A stretch of DNA of 64,000 nucleotides from Blastococcus sp. HT6-4 (GCF_039679125.1 NZ_CP155551.1:4030001-4094000); one strand, 5' to 3'. Counted from the first letter of the stretch, positions 15,397 to 24,199 are shown. Notes: a model not told the origin generated them from the letters alone. A program made the numbers and translations.

Positions 15397-17448
15397 TCAG
15401 CCGCGTGCCGAGGTCGGGCGGCTCGCGTGCTTGTGGCGGTACATCGCGGCATCGGCCTCCCGCAGCAGCTGCTGGGCGGTGTCGCAGCCGGCGCGGTGCA
15501 CGGCGACCCCGACGCTGGTGCCCACCGCCACGTCGGTGCCCTCGAGCCGGAAGGGCTCGGTGAAGCAGTCCACGACGCGCGCGGCGAGGCCGTCGGCGTC
15601 GGCGGCGTCAGGGAGACCGGGGAGGATGACGGCGAACTCGTCGCCGCTGAGCCGGCCCACGGTGTCCCCGGGCCGCACGACGGCACGCAGCCGGGCGGCC
15701 ACCTGCCGCAGCAGCTCGTCCCCGGCCGCGTGCCCGAGGGTGTCGTTGACCTGCTTGAAGCGGTCGAGGTCGCAGAAGAGCACGGCGAGGTGGGTGCGCC
15801 GGTGGGCCGCCGCGATCGCGGCGGTGAGCCGTTCCAGGAAGAGGACCCGGTTCGGCAGCCCGGTGAGCGCGTCGTGCGTGGCCTGGTGCCGCACCGTCTG
15901 GAGCAGGCGGGCCTTCTGCAGTGCGGTCGTCGCCTGGTCGCCGATCCCGCGCAGCCGGGTGAGGACCTCGCCCTCGAGGTGCACGGGGGCCTCGCCCCGG
16001 CGCCAGCCGGCGGTGGCCACGCCGAGGAAGACGCCGTCGGCGAGCAGGGGGACGGCGACGGCGTCGGTGGTACCCACCCCCTCGAGCAGCTGCCGCATGA
16101 CCGGACTGCTGGTCGCGGTCCGCACGACCTGCGGCTCCCGGCTGGTCAGCATCCCCACCAGCTCGGGGACGTCCTCGGCCCGCAGCGCCGTGGCCTGCAG
16201 CAGGTCGTGCGCGGCCCCGCCCAGCCTCACCGACGAGTGCGAGCGCAGGGTTCCGGTGGTCGCGTCCCACAGCAGGATGCCTGCGGTGGTGCAGCCGACG
16301 ACCCGCGGCAGGGCCTCGGTGACCAGCTCCGCCACCTCCGCCGCATCGGTCGTGGCGGCGAGCTCGTGCGCCAGTGCCAGCAGGGCGCCGGCGCGCTCGG
16401 CCTCGGTGCGCGCCTCCTCCAGCGCGATGATGAGGTCCAGCGCGGCGGCGGCGTGCCCGGCGTAGGCCGACAGCATGGCCGCCTCCTCACCCATGGCGCC
16501 GTCCCCGGCGCGGTAGAGGGCGGCCAGCCGGCCGTGCGACCGGCGGGCCGAGGCCACGTCCACGACGACGGCGCCCGGCCCGAGGTCACCGCCGTCGAGC
16601 AGGGCGGCGGCCAGCTCGGGGATCCGCTCCGGCGGCAGCCCCGAACCGTGCACCAGCGGGGCGCCGCCTCCGGGAGCGTGGACGGCGAGCAGGTAGGCCG
16701 GCGCCAGCACGGCCTCGGCGGCCCGGGACACGATGCGCTCGAGGACCGTGTCGACGTCGTCGCTGGCGACGAGGTCGCCGGCGGCCGACTGGAGGATCTG
16801 CAGCTGCCCCCGGAGGGCGTGCAGCTCGGGGTCGACGGCCGGCGTGCCACGGCGGCGCCACGGCAGTCGCGACCGGCGGTTCCAGGTCACGTGGTAGATG
16901 CACGCCTCGTACCCGTCGGACTGGCACTCCTCGTGGACCACCCGGGCCGGCGGGAGGGTGAAGATCTGCGGGACGGTGCTGAGCAGCCCCTGGGTGTAGT
17001 CGCAGTCGAGCCGGGAGTGCCGGTACCCGTCGTGCAGCCGGTAGCGGACCGTCGCCGACGTGGAGGCCGCCTCGAGGACCTCCATCGTCGAGGTGCTGCT
17101 GAACTTCTGGACGGCGCGGGGCAGCTGGCGGAAGACCTGGCGTGGCGTGCCCATGGCGCGCAGGAGGATGACCAGCGAGTGGGCCAGGCCGGTCTGCAGC
17201 ACGGCCCGGCCGACGTCGAACATGGTGCGGGGGTCGTCGAGGACCTCGGTCGCGGCGGCGAACAGGGCGATCCGGGTGTCGTAGCTCCACCAGCGGGACT
17301 GGTCGTCGAGCTCGGCCGGTGTGGCGCTGATGCCGGCCTGCGCCAGCACCTGGGCGACGGCGTGGTCGCCGCCCCGGCTGCGGACGTAGCGCAGCAGTCC
17401 CCCGGTGGTGGCACCGGAGGTCTCGCGCCCGTCGGCGGGCTGCATCAT
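15397..17448 (-). CDS. Sensor-GAF-GAF-GGDEF protein, putative diguanylate cyclase (copy 2)
   Basis: A 683-residue paralogue of the downstream copy, similar along its whole length. The N-terminal domain begins ETSGATTGGLLRYVRSRGGD, includes DQSRWWSYDTRI and ends in CQSDGYEACIYHVTW. Two GAF-like domains precede a cyclase domain with SGDEF at 601-605 and RPGD upstream. ATG 17448 has GGGGAG five bases ahead; GTG 17451 is the alternative. The gap to copy 1 is 100 bases. The conserved sensor and variable GAF regions suggest duplicated cyclases tuned to related signals. Confidence 0.85.
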   Translation of the reverse strand: MMQPADGRETSGATTGGLLRYVRSRGGDHAVAQVLAQAGISATPAELDDQSRWWSYDTRIALFAAATEVLDDPRTMFDVGRAVLQTGLAHSLVILLRAMGTPRQVFRQLPRAVQKFSSTSTMEVLEAASTSATVRYRLHDGYRHSRLDCDYTQGLLSTVPQIFTLPPARVVHEECQSDGYEACIYHVTWNRRSRLPWRRRGTPAVDPELHALRGQLQILQSAAGDLVASDDVDTVLERIVSRAAEAVLAPAYLLAVHAPGGGAPLVHGSGLPPERIPELAAALLDGGDLGPGAVVVDVASARRSHGRLAALYRAGDGAMGEEAAMLSAYAGHAAAALDLIIALEEARTEAERAGALLALAHELAATTDAAEVAELVTEALPRVVGCTTAGILLWDATTGTLRSHSSVRLGGAAHDLLQATALRAEDVPELVGMLTSREPQVVRTATSSPVMRQLLEGVGTTDAVAVPLLADGVFLGVATAGWRRGEAPVHLEGEVLTRLRGIGDQATTALQKARLLQTVRHQATHDALTGLPNRVLFLERLTAAIAAAHRRTHLAVLFCDLDRFKQVNDTLGHAAGDELLRQVAARLRAVVRPGDTVGRLSGDEFAVILPGLPDAADADGLAARVVDCFTEPFRLEGTDVAVGTSVGVAVHRAGCDTAQQLLREADAAMYRHKHASRPTSARG

Positions 17449-17603
17449 CACGTCTCCCCTGCACCCGTCGCGGCAGCCCGAGTGCACTGCCGCCGCGCGG
17501 GGACGAATCGGGTGCGGCACCCACTCGACACGGATGGTGCGCGCACCGCTACAGAGTGACAGCTTTTCGTCAGTGCGGCATCTCCTGTCCCCCGAACGCA
17601 TGC

Positions 17604-17630
17604 GACCCCGGTCTCACGGAGACCGGGGTC
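17604..17630 (-). terminator. Hairpin terminator after the 49-residue basic protein gene
   Basis: A perfect 12-bp stem (17604-17615 with 17619-17630) and 3-base loop ACG, 34 bases beyond the stop of the small minus-strand gene and ahead of the cyclase promoter region. Confidence 0.75.
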
Positions 17631-17664
17631 GGGATGTCGCGGGCCGCTCGGAGCGACCGCAGAC

Positions 17665-17814
17665 TCAGCGGCCGAGGACGTCGCTGCTGTTCGCCAAGGT
17701 CAGGAGCTCGTCGCGCATGGCCGGGCTACTGGTGCGAGCGAGGGCCCGGTCGAGCGCCCGCCGGGTACGCGCCACCTGCCGACGCCGCCGCCAGCTGGTC
17801 GTCACGCTGCTCAT
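17665..17814 (-). CDS. Small basic protein, 49 residues
   Basis: An ORF from ATG 17814 with GAGG about 10 bases ahead and a strong terminator behind it, so it has its own transcription unit. The protein has an Arg-rich N-terminal half (SWRRRRQVARTRRALDRALA) predicted as one amphipathic helix, and a C-terminal half SSPAMRDELLTLANSSDVLG. It could bind nucleic acid or a partner protein. No family is recognised. Confidence 0.6.
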   Translation of the reverse strand: MSSVTTSWRRRRQVARTRRALDRALARTSSPAMRDELLTLANSSDVLGR

Positions 17815-17883
17815 GATGTGGTGCCTCTTTCGTCGGAGTTGATCGCCTGCAGCCGTAGTAACGCAGGCAGGCACCACGATAAT

Positions 17884-17954
17884 CCGACGAAACGTCGGCG
17901 AACCTGAGACATGACCGAGGATTGGTCACCAGTTCGGGTGAGAGTCGTCACCCG
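17884..17954. promoter_or_regulatory. Two inverted repeats in the promoter region of the small basic gene
   Basis: CCGACG-AAA-CGTCGG (17884-17898) and CGGGTGA-N6-TCACCCG (17935-17954) are perfect dyads upstream of the small minus-strand gene. The region 17815-17994 contains no ORF of note. Operator function is inference. Confidence 0.35.
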
Positions 17955-17994
17955 GCCATGTTCGGCGCCCCATCGGCACCGGCCCCGGACGGAC

Positions 17995-18028
17995 GACGGC
18001 GCCCGCCCCCGGAGGGGCGGGCGCCGTC
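17995..18028 (-). terminator. Strong hairpin terminator after the SRPBCC gene
   Basis: A perfect 15-bp stem (17995-18009 with 18014-18028), loop CGGA, 17 bases after the stop codon of the minus-strand SRPBCC gene. Confidence 0.85.
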
Positions 18029-18045
18029 GGCGGTCCGGGATCGCG

Positions 18046-18507
18046 TCAGCTCGGGCGCGGCACGTCCCCGCGCCAGGCACCGGTCTCGGTGCCGCGGCTC
18101 TCGATGAACTCCTTGAACTTCTTCGCGTCGGCCTTCACCTGGCGGTCGTCGAAGCCGAGCGCCGCGCCCGCCTTCTCGACCAGGCCCTCGGGCTCCCAGT
18201 CGATCTGGATCATCACGCGGGTCTTGGCGTCGTCCAGCCGGTGGAAGGTGACCACCCCGGCGTGCTTGGCCTCACCGCTCGTGCTGGTCCAGGCCACCCG
18301 CTCCTCGGGGTGCTGCTCGGTGATCTCCGCGTCGAACTCCCGCTTCACACCGTCGATGTTGGTGACCCAGTGGGTGTGGGTGGCATCGAGCTGCGTGATG
18401 CGCTCGACCCCGCCCATGAACTGGGGGAACGACTCGAACTGGGTCCACTGGTCGTAGGCGACCCGGATCGGGACGTCGACGTCGATGGCTTCCTGCACGC
18501 TGGCCAC
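18046..18507 (-). CDS. SRPBCC family protein (cyclase/dehydrase type)
   Basis: A 153-residue START-like hydrophobic-pocket protein. The family opening is DVDVPIRVAYDQWTQFESFP, followed by FMGGVERITQLDATHTHW and a long C-terminal helix ADAKKFKEFIESRG. Such proteins are annotated as polyketide cyclase/dehydrase or ribosome-associated lipid-binding proteins, and no catalytic residue can be named. GTG 18507 is chosen because AGGAG stands nine bases ahead and the family begins there. It is a single-gene unit with a strong terminator. Confidence 0.82.
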   Translation of the reverse strand: MASVQEAIDVDVPIRVAYDQWTQFESFPQFMGGVERITQLDATHTHWVTNIDGVKREFDAEITEQHPEERVAWTSTSGEAKHAGVVTFHRLDDAKTRVMIQIDWEPEGLVEKAGAALGFDDRQVKADAKKFKEFIESRGTETGAWRGDVPRPS

Positions 18508-18588
18508 GTTCTCAGCTCCTCGTGTCGCTTGTTCGGTCGTGCACCAGCTACCCGGGGACACGAGACCCGACACGTGGGAACCGGCAGC

Positions 18589-19752
18589 TCAACGAAGCGC
18601 GGCGGCCAGGCTCCCCCGCACCGGCCGGCCGTCGAGCAGCAGCATCTGCGCCAGGTGGTAGGCATCCGGCTGCCCGGCCCAGGTGCCGGAGGCGGGCTCT
18701 CCGCCCGGCGTCAGCTCGTGGTGCCAGCTGCCCGTCGCGGGATCGGCGAACCGCGCCTCCCCGTGCGCCCGCCAGCGGTCGGCCAGCTCCCGGTAGCGGC
18801 GCGCTCCCGTGACCTCGGCCAGCACGGTCGCGGCCGCGACCGCCTCGCAGAGCGCCCAGTGCATGCGCGCACCGACGACGGGCCGGTCGGCCCAGTCGAG
18901 GGTGTACGGGAACCCGTCCTCCCCGTCGGCGGCCCAGCCCCGGTCGGTGGCCGCGTCGAACAGCGCGACCGCGTCCTCCAGCAGCCAGCCGGGCGGATCG
19001 GCCAGGGTGGCCCGAAGGTGCAGGCACAGCCGCGCCCACTCGAACTGGTGCCCGACCGTCACGCCGTACGGCCGGAACGGGTCGGCCGGGCGGTCGCGGT
19101 TGTACTCGGGCAGCGGCTCCCAGGCGGCCGTGAAGTGCTCGGGCAGCCGCCAGTCGCGGTCCCGCGCCCAGCCGTGGACGACCCGCCCGGCGCTGCGCAG
19201 GGCCTGCCCTCGGAGCCGGGCCGCCAGCGCCGGGTCGCCCACGGCGTCCGCCGCGGCCAGGGTGGCCTCGACGCCGTGCATGTTGGCGTTCGCACCCCGG
19301 TAGTCCGACAGCCGGGTCCAGGCCCGGTCCCACTCCTCGACCGCGAGCCCGGCGTCCTCGTCCCAGAAGTCCCGTTGCCAGACGGCGAGGGCCTCCTCGA
19401 GCAGCGCCCGCCCGCCCTCGACGCCGGCCACGGTCGCGGTCGCGCCGGCCAGGACGACGAAGGCGTGCACGTAGGCGGCCTTGGTGTCGTCGTCGGTCGC
19501 CGACCGCCAGCCGCCGTGCTCGCCGTCGTGCAGGGGTCCGGTCCGCAGTGCGTCGACGCCGTGACGGACCAGTTCGCCCGCCCCCGGCCGGCCCAGCAGG
19601 TGGGCCAGCCCGAACACGTGCGTCATCCGGGCGACGATCCACGTCTCCTGCGGCCGGCCGGGCAGCACCCGGCCGTCGGAGCCCAGGTAGCCGAAGCCGT
19701 CGGGCAGCCGCGAGCGGGCGGCGAAGTCCAGCAGCCGGTCGAGGTCGGTCAC
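18589..19752 (-). CDS. N-acylglucosamine 2-epimerase (AGE) family sugar isomerase
   Basis: A 387-residue (alpha/alpha)6-barrel enzyme of the AGE family, whose members include N-acyl-D-glucosamine 2-epimerase, mannose isomerase and sulfoquinovose isomerase. Signature segments are GANANMHGVEATLAA, GVTVGHQFEWARL with the catalytic-type His, and the C-terminal WHHELTPGGEP and AGQPDAYHLAQMLL. The length and the ANMH and HQFEW motifs favour an aldose-ketose isomerase of the mannose/YihS group, but the substrate is not decided by context. The GTG start at 19752 follows the E2 gene by 34 bases. Confidence 0.82.
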   Translation of the reverse strand: MTDLDRLLDFAARSRLPDGFGYLGSDGRVLPGRPQETWIVARMTHVFGLAHLLGRPGAGELVRHGVDALRTGPLHDGEHGGWRSATDDDTKAAYVHAFVVLAGATATVAGVEGGRALLEEALAVWQRDFWDEDAGLAVEEWDRAWTRLSDYRGANANMHGVEATLAAADAVGDPALAARLRGQALRSAGRVVHGWARDRDWRLPEHFTAAWEPLPEYNRDRPADPFRPYGVTVGHQFEWARLCLHLRATLADPPGWLLEDAVALFDAATDRGWAADGEDGFPYTLDWADRPVVGARMHWALCEAVAAATVLAEVTGARRYRELADRWRAHGEARFADPATGSWHHELTPGGEPASGTWAGQPDAYHLAQMLLLDGRPVRGSLAAALR

Positions 19753-19786
19753 GCGGCCCAGGCTAGGGGGAGCGGTGACCGCCCCG

Positions 19787-21298
19787 TCAGAACGCCAGGG
19801 CGCTCCCCGGGTCGTGCAGCAGCGCGCCGACGTCGGCCAGGAACCGCGACCCCAGCTCGCCGTCGACGATGCGGTGGTCGAACGAGAGCGCCAGCTGGGT
19901 GACCTGCCGGACGCGGATCTTCCCCTTGTGCACCCACGGCATCTCCCGCACCGCGCCGAAGGCCAGGATCGCCGACTCCCCCGGGTTGAGGATCGGCGTC
20001 CCGGTGTCGACGCCGAAGACGCCGACGTTGGTGATGGTGAGGGTGCCCCCGCTCATGTCGGCCGGCGCGGTGCGCCCGGCGCGGGCGGTCTCGGTCAGTT
20101 CCCCGAGGGCCGCGGCCAGCTCGGGCAGGGTCAGCCGGCCGGCGTCCTTGATGTTCGGCACGATCAGGCCCCGCGGGGTGGCCGCGGCGATGCCCAGGTT
20201 GACCTGGCCGTGGACGACGATCTCCTGCGCCGCCTCGTCCCACGAGCTGTTCACCATCGGGTGGCGCTTCGCGGCCAGCAGCACCGCCTTGGCCACGAAC
20301 AGCAGCGGGCTCACCTTCAGGTCGGCGAGCTCCGGCCGGGCGGCCAGCCGGGCGCGTAGCTTCATCATCCGCGTGACGTCGACGGTCAGGAACTCGGTGA
20401 CGTGCGGCGCGGTGAAGGCGCTGGCGACCATCGCGGCCGCGGTCGCCTTGCGCACCCCCTTGATCGGGATCCGCTCCCCCCCGGTGACGACGCCCTCGCC
20501 CGTGTCCGCCGGAGCCGTGCGGGCGGCGACGGCGGCGTCGACGTCGGCCCGGGTGATGCACCCGTCGGTGCCCGAACCGGTGACCGTGGTCAGGTCGACC
20601 CCGAGGTCCTTGGCGTACTTCCGCACCGGTGGCTTGGCGAGCGGACGTGGCCCCCGGCGTCCGGGCTGGGCTCCCTGCGCCGTCGCGGCGTCCTCGCGGC
20701 GCGCCGCGGCCTCCGCCTGCCGGCCCACCTCCAGGCCCCCGTGCCGGACCGGCTTGCTGCGCATGTCCGGAGCGGTCGCCAGCAGCGGCGGGCCGTCGTC
20801 GGACGGCGGCGGTGGGCGGTCGGTGCCGCCCGAGCCGTAGTCGGCGCCGGGCAGCTCGGTGGCGCGGGCCGCGGCCCCGGCACCCGACCGCCGCGGTCGG
20901 CGCCGGGCCTCGGTGGTGCGCGGGCCGTAGCCGACGAGCACCGCCGTCCGGCCGCCGGGAGCGGAGCCGCCGATCAGGCCGTCGGCGGGCTCGGCATCGG
21001 CCGCCGGTTCTGCGGAGGTCTCGGGCTCCGGCGCGGCGCCGCCACCGCCCACGTCGATGGTGATGATCGGCGTCCCGACGTCGACCATCGTGCCGGCCTC
21101 GTGCAGCAGCTCGGTCACCGTGCCGGCCCAGGGCGAGGGCAGCTCCACGGCAGCCTTCGCCGTCTCGATCTCGCACAGCGGCTGGTTGACGGTGACCGTG
21201 TCACCGACGGCGACCAGCCACTGCAGGATCTCGCCCTCGGTGAGGCCCTCACCGACGTCGGGCAGCGGGAACTGACGGAGCGTGGACGTCTGCGTCAT
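19787..21298 (-). CDS. bkdC: Branched-chain 2-oxoacid dehydrogenase, E2 dihydrolipoamide acyltransferase
   Basis: A 503-residue E2 core protein. The lipoyl domain (about 5-80) carries the lipoylated Lys48 in EIETAKAAVE. A Pro/Ala/Arg-rich linker follows, then an E3-binding domain (VRKYAKDLGVDLTTVTGSG) and the catalytic domain with the acyltransferase motif His475-xxx-Asp479-Gly (SFDHRIVDGELG). The ATG at 21298 is three bases after the E1-beta stop, so the genes are translationally linked. It forms the multienzyme core with E1 from the two upstream genes. The divergent Lrp-type regulator favours a branched-chain over a pyruvate substrate. Confidence 0.9.
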   Translation of the reverse strand: MTQTSTLRQFPLPDVGEGLTEGEILQWLVAVGDTVTVNQPLCEIETAKAAVELPSPWAGTVTELLHEAGTMVDVGTPIITIDVGGGGAAPEPETSAEPAADAEPADGLIGGSAPGGRTAVLVGYGPRTTEARRRPRRSGAGAAARATELPGADYGSGGTDRPPPPSDDGPPLLATAPDMRSKPVRHGGLEVGRQAEAAARREDAATAQGAQPGRRGPRPLAKPPVRKYAKDLGVDLTTVTGSGTDGCITRADVDAAVAARTAPADTGEGVVTGGERIPIKGVRKATAAAMVASAFTAPHVTEFLTVDVTRMMKLRARLAARPELADLKVSPLLFVAKAVLLAAKRHPMVNSSWDEAAQEIVVHGQVNLGIAAATPRGLIVPNIKDAGRLTLPELAAALGELTETARAGRTAPADMSGGTLTITNVGVFGVDTGTPILNPGESAILAFGAVREMPWVHKGKIRVRQVTQLALSFDHRIVDGELGSRFLADVGALLHDPGSALAF

Positions 21299-21301
21299 GG
21301 C

Positions 21302-22279
21302 TCAGAACCCCATCGCGCGGTCGACGGCGTCCAGCACCCGGTCGAGGTCGGGGAGGTACTCCTCCTCGAGCTTCGACGGCGGGTAGGGGGTGTCGTACCC
21401 GCCCACCCGCAGCACCGGCGCCTCCAGGGAGTGGAAGCAGGTCTCGGTCACCCGGGCGGCGATCTCGGCGCCGAGGCCGAGGGTCACCGGCGCCTCGTGG
21501 ACGACGATGCAGCGGCCGGTCCGGCGCACCGACTCGAACACCGGCTCCAGATCCAGCGGCGACACCGTCCGCAGGTCGACGACCTCCAGCGACCGGCCCT
21601 CCTCCGCCGCGGCCTCCGCGGCCTGCAGGGCGGTCTTCACCATCGGCCCGTAGGCCAGCACGGTGACGTCGTCCCCGCCGTGGACCACGCGGGAGGCGAA
21701 GAGCGGGTCGGGCGTCGCGTCGACGTCGACCTCCGCCTTCTCCCAGTAGCGGCGCTTGGGCTCGAGGAAGACGATCGGGTCGGGGTGGGCGATGGCCTGC
21801 TGGATGCCCCAGTAGGCGTCCACCGGGTTGCTGACGGCGACCACCTTGAGGCCGGCGGTGTGCGCGAAGTAGGCCTCGGGGCTCTCGCTGTGGTGCTCGA
21901 CCGCGCCGATGCCGCCGCCGAACGGGATGCGGATGACGATCGGCATCGGCAGCTTGCCCTTCGAGCGGGCGTGGATCTTGGCGACCTGGGTGACGATCTG
22001 GTTGTAGGCGGGGAAGACGAAGCCGTCGAACTGGATCTCGCAGACCGGCCGGTAGCCGCGCATGGCCAGGCCGACGGCGGTGCCGAGGATGCCGGCCTCG
22101 GCCAGCGGCGTGTCGACGACGCGGGCCTCGCCGAAGTCCTTCTGCAGGCCGTCGGTGATCCGGAAGACCCCGCCGAGCTTGCCGATGTCCTCGCCCATGA
22201 GGACCACCTTCGCGTCGTCCTCCATCGCCTTGCGCAGGCCGAGGTTGAGCGCCTTGCCGATCGTGAGCATCTGGCCCAT
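21302..22279 (-). CDS. bkdB: Branched-chain 2-oxoacid dehydrogenase, E1 component beta subunit
   Basis: A 325-residue transketolase-like beta subunit. Features are VVLMGEDIGKLGGVFRITDG near the N-terminus, DTPLAEAGILGTAVGLAMRG, FDGFVFPAYNQIV and the C-terminal VGGYDTPYPP. It forms the alpha2beta2 E1 enzyme with the product of the gene upstream. The start overlaps the alpha-subunit stop (ATGA), which ensures equal synthesis. The sequence resembles the Mycobacterium BkdB/Rv2496c group by general layout. Confidence 0.9.
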   Translation of the reverse strand: MGQMLTIGKALNLGLRKAMEDDAKVVLMGEDIGKLGGVFRITDGLQKDFGEARVVDTPLAEAGILGTAVGLAMRGYRPVCEIQFDGFVFPAYNQIVTQVAKIHARSKGKLPMPIVIRIPFGGGIGAVEHHSESPEAYFAHTAGLKVVAVSNPVDAYWGIQQAIAHPDPIVFLEPKRRYWEKAEVDVDATPDPLFASRVVHGGDDVTVLAYGPMVKTALQAAEAAAEEGRSLEVVDLRTVSPLDLEPVFESVRRTGRCIVVHEAPVTLGLGAEIAARVTETCFHSLEAPVLRVGGYDTPYPPSKLEEEYLPDLDRVLDAVDRAMGF

Positions 22280-23418
22280 CAGTGCTCGCCCCCCTCGAAC
22301 GACGCCTGGTAGGCGACGAAGTCGGCCCGCTGCTGCGCCAGCTGCGGGGTCTGCTCGGCGTAGACGTGGTCGAACATCTCCGTCGGTGCCGGGGCGGGCA
22401 TGTCGACGGTGCCGCTGCGGATGCGGTCGGCCAGCTCGTCGGCCTCGGCCTCGACACCCTGGAAGAACGCGGCGTCGGCGATCGAGCTGCGCGAGAGGTG
22501 GGCCTTGAGCCGGGCGATCGGGTCGCGCAGCTTCCACTCCTCCAGCTCGCTGGCCAGCCGGTAGCGGGTGGGGTCGTCGGAGGTGGTGTGCGCCCCCATG
22601 CGGTAGGTGAAGGCCTCGATGAACGTCGGGCCCTGGCCCTCCCGGGCGGCCGCGAGCGCCGACCGGGTCACGGCGAGGACGGCGAGGACGTCGTTGCCGT
22701 CGACCCGGACGCCGGGGAAGCCGAAGCCGGCGGCCCGCTGGTACAGCGGCACCCGCGACTGCCGCTCCAGCGGGACGCTGATCGCGTACTGGTTGTTCTG
22801 GCAGAAGAAGACGACGGGGGCGGAGAAGCTGGCCGCCCAGATCATCGCCTCGTTGACCTCGCCCTGGCTGGTCGCGCCGTCGCCCAGGAAAGCCAGCGCC
22901 GCGCTCTCCGCGCCGTCGCGCTGCAGCCCCATGGCGTAGCCGGTGGCGTGCAGCGTCTGCGCGCCGATCACCACGGTGTAGAGGTTGAACCCGGTGGCCA
23001 CCGGGTCCCAGCCGCCGTTGTCGACGCCGCGGAAGAGGCTGATCACGTGCAGCGGGTCGACGCCGCGGGTCCAGGCGACGCCGTGCTCCCGGTAGGTGGG
23101 GAACGCCATGTCCGACTCGGCCATCGCGCGGCCGGCGCCGATCTGGGCGGCCTCCTGGCCCAGCAGCGAGGCCCAGATGCCCAGCTGGCCCTGGCGCTGC
23201 AGCGCGGTGGCCTCGACGTCCCACCGGCGGACCAGCACCAGGTCGCGGTAGAGCTCGCGGAGCTCCTGCTCGCCGATGTCCAGGGAGTAGTCGGGGTGCT
23301 CGACCCGGTCACCCTCCGGCGTGAGGAGCTGGACCAGCTCGGCCCGCTGCGGCAGGTGGGGCGCGGCGGCCCCCGGGACGGGATCGACCATCTCCGTGGT
23401 CTCGGGCAACGCTGTCAC
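22279..23418 (-). CDS. bkdA: Branched-chain 2-oxoacid dehydrogenase, E1 component alpha subunit
   Basis: A 379-residue thiamine-diphosphate subunit that decarboxylates branched-chain 2-oxoacids. The ThDP motif is complete, from GDGATSQGEVNEAM to FFCQNNQYAIS, and the phosphorylation-loop region YRMGAHTTSDDPTRYR is conserved. GTG 23418 is chosen because GAGGAG stands nine bases ahead; the frame runs open upstream without similarity. It is the first gene of bkdABC and is transcribed away from the Lrp/AsnC-type gene. A pyruvate-specific enzyme is a less likely alternative. Confidence 0.9.
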   Translation of the reverse strand: MTALPETTEMVDPVPGAAAPHLPQRAELVQLLTPEGDRVEHPDYSLDIGEQELRELYRDLVLVRRWDVEATALQRQGQLGIWASLLGQEAAQIGAGRAMAESDMAFPTYREHGVAWTRGVDPLHVISLFRGVDNGGWDPVATGFNLYTVVIGAQTLHATGYAMGLQRDGAESAALAFLGDGATSQGEVNEAMIWAASFSAPVVFFCQNNQYAISVPLERQSRVPLYQRAAGFGFPGVRVDGNDVLAVLAVTRSALAAAREGQGPTFIEAFTYRMGAHTTSDDPTRYRLASELEEWKLRDPIARLKAHLSRSSIADAAFFQGVEAEADELADRIRSGTVDMPAPAPTEMFDHVYAEQTPQLAQQRADFVAYQASFEGGEH

Positions 23419-23582
23419 GGGTCGCGCTCCTCGTCGTCGGCCACCGCGGCCGGGGTCACCGGGGTGGCGGTGGTGCTGGACGTTCCGCACCGCCGGGTGT
23501 GGCGACGCTCACATCCATCCTGGCACGGCCGGGCGGCGGAGACCAGCCCTTGTCGAGTGCGATCTGCACATCGGGTTCTTCG

Positions 23583-23634
23583 TCAACTGCGCAGAAAGCG
23601 AGCCGATTCCGGCCGCCACCTGTCAGACTGCGCA
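23583..23634. promoter_or_regulatory. Direct repeats in the bkdA / Lrp-regulator divergent promoter
   Basis: TCAACTGCGCA at 23583-23593 recurs as TCAGACTGCGCA at 23623-23634, 40 bases apart start to start, close to four helical turns. Both are in the 218-base region between the divergent bkd operon and the Lrp/AsnC gene, the second just ahead of the regulator's start codon. Lrp-family proteins bind such spaced repeats as octamers. Binding is inference. Confidence 0.45.
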
Positions 23635-23636
23635 AC

Positions 23637-24170
23637 GTGTCCGAGATCGATGCCACCGACGCGCGGCTGCTCCTGGCGCTGACCGAGGACCCCCGGGCGA
23701 GCGTGATGGCCCTGTCGCAGCGGCTGGGGCTGGCCCGCAACACGGTGCAGACGCGGCTGGCCCGCCTGGAGGGCAACGGTGTCCTGGCCCCGCTGGACCA
23801 GCGGGTGCGCCCGGAGTCACTGGGCCACCACCTGGGCGCCTACATGTCGGTGCAGGTCGCCCAGCGCGGGCTCGCCGAGGTCAGCTCCGCGCTGGCCGAC
23901 CTGCCCGAGGTGCTCGAGGTGACGGGCCTGTCCGGAGCCACCGACCTGCTCGTGCACGTGGCGGCCACCGACGCCGACCACCTGTGGCGGATCACCGAGG
24001 CCGTGCTCGCCATCGGCGGGGTGCAGCGGGTCGACACCGCGCTGGCCATGCGCCGCTTCGTCGACCGCCGGACGGTGCCGCTGCTCCGGCTGGCCGCGGG
24101 CCACCCACCAGGAGAGGCAGAGCGGTCAGGAGCGGCGCCGACCGGCGACGGAGCCTCGCGGGACGGGTGA
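23637..24170 (+). CDS. Lrp/AsnC family transcriptional regulator (BkdR-like)
   Basis: A 177-residue feast/famine regulator. The winged helix-turn-helix is SVMALSQRLGLARNTVQTRL within residues 5-60; the ligand-binding RAM domain follows, with VTGLSGATDLLVHVAATDAD. GTG 23637 starts the domain directly (VSEIDATDARLLL) and has no ribosome site, so the message may be leaderless. It is divergent from bkdABC, the same arrangement as BkdR in Streptomyces and Pseudomonas, so it probably senses a branched-chain amino acid or ketoacid and controls that operon. The C-terminal 25 residues are Gly/Ala/Pro-rich and unlike the family. Confidence 0.88.
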   Translation: MSEIDATDARLLLALTEDPRASVMALSQRLGLARNTVQTRLARLEGNGVLAPLDQRVRPESLGHHLGAYMSVQVAQRGLAEVSSALADLPEVLEVTGLSGATDLLVHVAATDADHLWRITEAVLAIGGVQRVDTALAMRRFVDRRTVPLLRLAAGHPPGEAERSGAAPTGDGASRDG

Positions 24171-24199
24171 CCCGGCCCGCCGCCGGGTACGGCGGGCAG

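Noticed and set aside
15427-17559. 710-residue plus-strand ORF opposite the second cyclase
   Set aside because: No domain, shadow composition; the minus-strand frame has complete GAF and GGDEF domains.
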